NCBI GenBank assembly: GCA_903813345.2
Contig: CAIIXF020000009.1
Span: 26,012,740 to 26,076,739, forward strand
DNA length: 64,000 nucleotides
Reading direction: 5' to 3'
Origin: Owenia fusiformis
Lineage: Eukaryota > Annelida > Polychaeta > Sabellida > Oweniidae
Under the pieces are notes generated by a model that was not told the origin of the DNA, ran no database searches, and saw nothing but the letters and a program-made list of their open reading frames with translations. The position numbers and the translations under genes are program-made. Below are positions 61,801 through 64,000 of this stretch, in pieces; position 1 is the first letter of the stretch, and each line of letters opens with the position of its first letter.

Positions 61801-63773
61801 TCATTTTTATAATTACATATTTGCAATGTCAAAATGCAAAGGTTTCTGTTGTACATGTCTAATGAGGTAAACACAAATAATCTGGACCTACCGGCCAGGT
61901 AGTGATGTCATCATCCCATGCAAATGGTGGAACTGACGACGGGTCTTTACAATACCTGAAAAAAGAGATGGATCATGTACCATAAAAAGCTCCCAGAATA
62001 TGATTATAAAGTGAACTATGTAGCGTAAAAAAGCCTCATGAATGTACATACTATACATAACATGTATGATTAAATAATCACTTTCACAAATCATGAGGTA
62101 TGTACTCATATGTTTGAAATTTTAAATAGAACTATGATAATTTGCAGTAAACTGCCCAAGCTTAAGATAATTAGGCGTGATAAACCAAAATAAAAATCAA
62201 TTTTGCAAATGATGTTAATAAAAACACATTTGATCAGTATATAGTATGCTCAAAATAGGCAATAAATGTTAATTCAAATTATCAATTTGCTTTAGCTTAT
62301 GCGTTTATCAATTTGAGGATTTACTTTTAAAAAGCATACAGTAAAATCACAGTGGGTTACCAGTACAATATCTATAGTATTATAAATACAGTCACAGCTA
62401 CCCAATTGTGAAAAATGAACATTTTATCTTACTTTGGGTCCTGCCCACAGACAGAGCCTGACACTCTATTTTGATATCCCATGTCACTGCTATCCCATTT
62501 TTTGAATGTGGACAGTGTTTCCTGAAAAATACATCAACATATATTTCATATGAAATTGAGATTGTATATACAAACTGAGGTAACATATGGAAGTACAAAT
62601 GTATGTTGTAATCGATGCCTTATGGTATCATCTGACCCCATCCCTATCAATATCTTCTATGCACCCATTCTTCATTCCCATCCATACCCTGTATTCTAAC
62701 CCCACCTATACCTTATACTCCACCCTTCCATATTCTCTATTACCCCATTACTAATGTGAAACAGATGAACCAGACTAGAGAAAGGAATATAAAATTAATT
62801 CTTACTGAACAGCCAGCTCTAGAGGACTGAACACAACCCGATCCATCATTCCGTATACAGCATGCCGTATTATTCTCTTTGTTCCTATCATACGCTATTG
62901 CGTTCACTACATGTGTGTCAGGCCTCATACAAGGGGAGTACTTGGCTCCTAGATGAATCAAATCAGCCTGGAAGAGACGAAATGCTTATAACTTGTCAAT
63001 ATCTGCCATACATGTAGATACAGATTTTGGGGATTCATAATATACAAGGCAGAAGATTTGTATTGTTACAAATTCCTAAAATATAAAATTTTCTGATTTT
63101 AGAGAAATTCCAAATGAATAAGAATTTTTCTCTTTTTAAATGAACAAAAAACAAGATTTTTCTGATTCCAAGAAATTTCAAAACATAACATTTTTTTGTT
63201 TTCAAATAAATTCAAAATATTAGATTTTTCTGATTTCAAAGAATTTAAAAACATTAGGGTTTTCTAATTTCATATACATTTCAATTGCACCTATATCCAT
63301 TGTTCATACCTGGCGTGGTCCAATCCAGAAGTTGTCTGGCTCAAAATAAGATACTTGTTCTAGTGTTACACTCGACTTCATCACCTGCAAGATAAAACTT
63401 ATCAATTTAAAGAGTATTTTATCACTTGTAATTCTAATATTACCTTCATTGAGTTTTTACTTTATTTTTACTGAGGAATTTGTAGTAGAACAGTTTGGTA
63501 ATTCATTCAAAGTGCTTTACTAGTTATCATCAATATTTTTTTATTGTGTCTACATCTACAAAAGAGAAAATGCAACAGGTGCATCATGATGAACTGAAAA
63601 AATATCAACATTTCTGTCAACTAAAAAGTGCATACAATCCACAAATCAGATGCTGACTTACCGTGGCCTCCCTCTGAGTTTCCCCGAAGCCTATTGGCGC
63701 AATACCATATACGGAGACAGACACAATGTAGATCACGACCTGAACAAATGTCACCCAATATGTAAAGTATGGC
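58857..63773 (-). CDS. RHBDF1: iRhom (inactive rhomboid), C-terminal 453 residues, 5' partial
   Basis: Exons in transcript order: 63773-63662, 63384-63310, 62967-62806, 62521-62433, 61955-61892, 61270-61097, 60638-60538, 60372-60219, 59288-58857 (TAG). All are GT-AG with closed phases. Content: TM1 ([17 protein letters not shown]), the cysteine-rich luminal iRhom homology domain ([64 protein letters not shown]), then the rhomboid core ([59 protein letters not shown]) and the short C-terminal tail. The rhomboid serine motif GxSG is GPAG, as in all iRhoms, so it is a pseudoprotease. In animals iRhoms act in the ER/Golgi on ADAM17 and EGFR-ligand traffic. Human RHBDF1 has about 450 residues from the same point to the end; its cytoplasmic N-terminus would be beyond 64000. 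The symbol could equally be RHBDF2. Confidence 0.95.
61313..61691. mobile_element. 379-bp mariner-like MITE in iRhom intron
   Basis: Ends CAGGGTGTCCTAAAAA (61313) and inverted TTTTTTGGGACACCCCA (61691) are flanked by TA on both sides, as in Tc1/mariner insertions. The longer, rearranged relative is at 35267-36445. It lies between the iRhom exons at 61270-61097 and 61955-61892. Confidence 0.8.
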
Positions 63774-64000
63774 CTGAAATACAAGGGGAGACCAACATTT
63801 AATGGGTATAAATGATAATACAAGGGAAGATCAATGATTAATAGGTATGGCCTGAAATACAAGGTGTGAACTGTCAGAATTAATAACAGAATAACAGAAT
63901 TCCACCCCTTTGTTAAATAACCCATTATGGTTGATAGTCACCACCCACTGCACAATAGAGACATATGCTGTTATGAATTTGTAAAAGAAATTCATAATTG
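63774..64000 (-). other. iRhom intron with duplicated splice-acceptor block
   Basis: The acceptor region of the exon at 63773 (ggcctgaaatacaagg on the plus strand at 63771) recurs at 63849, exactly 78 bp upstream in transcript order, again giving ttgtatttcag on the minus strand. Use of the upstream copy would add 26 residues in frame. The rest of the window edge is AT-rich. Confidence 0.6.

Noticed and set aside
1-64000. tRNA or rRNA genes
   Set aside because: No cloverleaf with A and B boxes or rRNA-like sequence was found by eye. A tRNAscan/Infernal run would be decisive.

Overview
This is a eukaryotic nuclear window from an animal, most likely a marine invertebrate and perhaps a lophotrochozoan. 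Evidence: AT-rich sequence, many GT-AG introns, three metazoan genes, and dense short DNA transposons and minisatellites. I cannot fix the phylum from sequence alone. There are no bacterial features. All gene models come from reading frames plus splice phases, which close consistently through every junction.

Layout. (1) 1323-30895 (+): 34 coding exons of a giant HELZ2-like gene, whose 5' end is probably upstream of the window. The visible part encodes about 3,709 residues in this order: TPRs, a low-complexity basic/acidic linker, four repeats of a bipartite zinc module, a C2H2 finger with a fifth CCCH finger, a UPF1-like SF1 helicase, an RNB-like nuclease domain, and a second SF1 helicase. 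(2) About 30.9-33.35 kb: likely 3'UTR, then 33.4-39.1 kb of repeats. (3) 40003-48780 (-): nine coding exons of an ATF7IP (MCAF1)-like chromatin cofactor of 1,430 residues, with a probable noncoding first exon and promoter near 53.0-53.3 kb. (4) 58857-63773 (-): the last nine exons of an iRhom (inactive rhomboid, RHBDF) gene, 453 residues. Its 5' part lies beyond base 64000.

HELZ2 and ATF7IP are convergent; iRhom and ATF7IP are in tandem on the minus strand. The three genes do not form a known pathway. In other animals HELZ2 is an RNA helicase/exoribonuclease linked to innate immunity, ATF7IP partners SETDB1 in H3K9 methylation, and iRhom controls ADAM17 and EGFR-ligand traffic.

Most notable: the RNB domain of the HELZ2-like protein has lost the acidic residues of the RNase II active-site motif (it reads GSPKAPINNAL where DPxxAxDLDDAL is expected), and its second helicase has a degraded Walker B (DDCC) and motif III. 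The first helicase is intact. The protein therefore looks like one working helicase joined to a pseudo-nuclease and a probably weakened helicase, behind an N-terminal zinc/TPR block resembling ZC3H7 proteins. Other points are several mobile elements with exact target-site duplications (869-bp hAT-like, 600-bp TTAA foldback, TA-flanked mariner-like elements), a modular repeat family with at least eight copies, in-frame repeats in ATF7IP, and an in-frame duplicated splice acceptor in iRhom.
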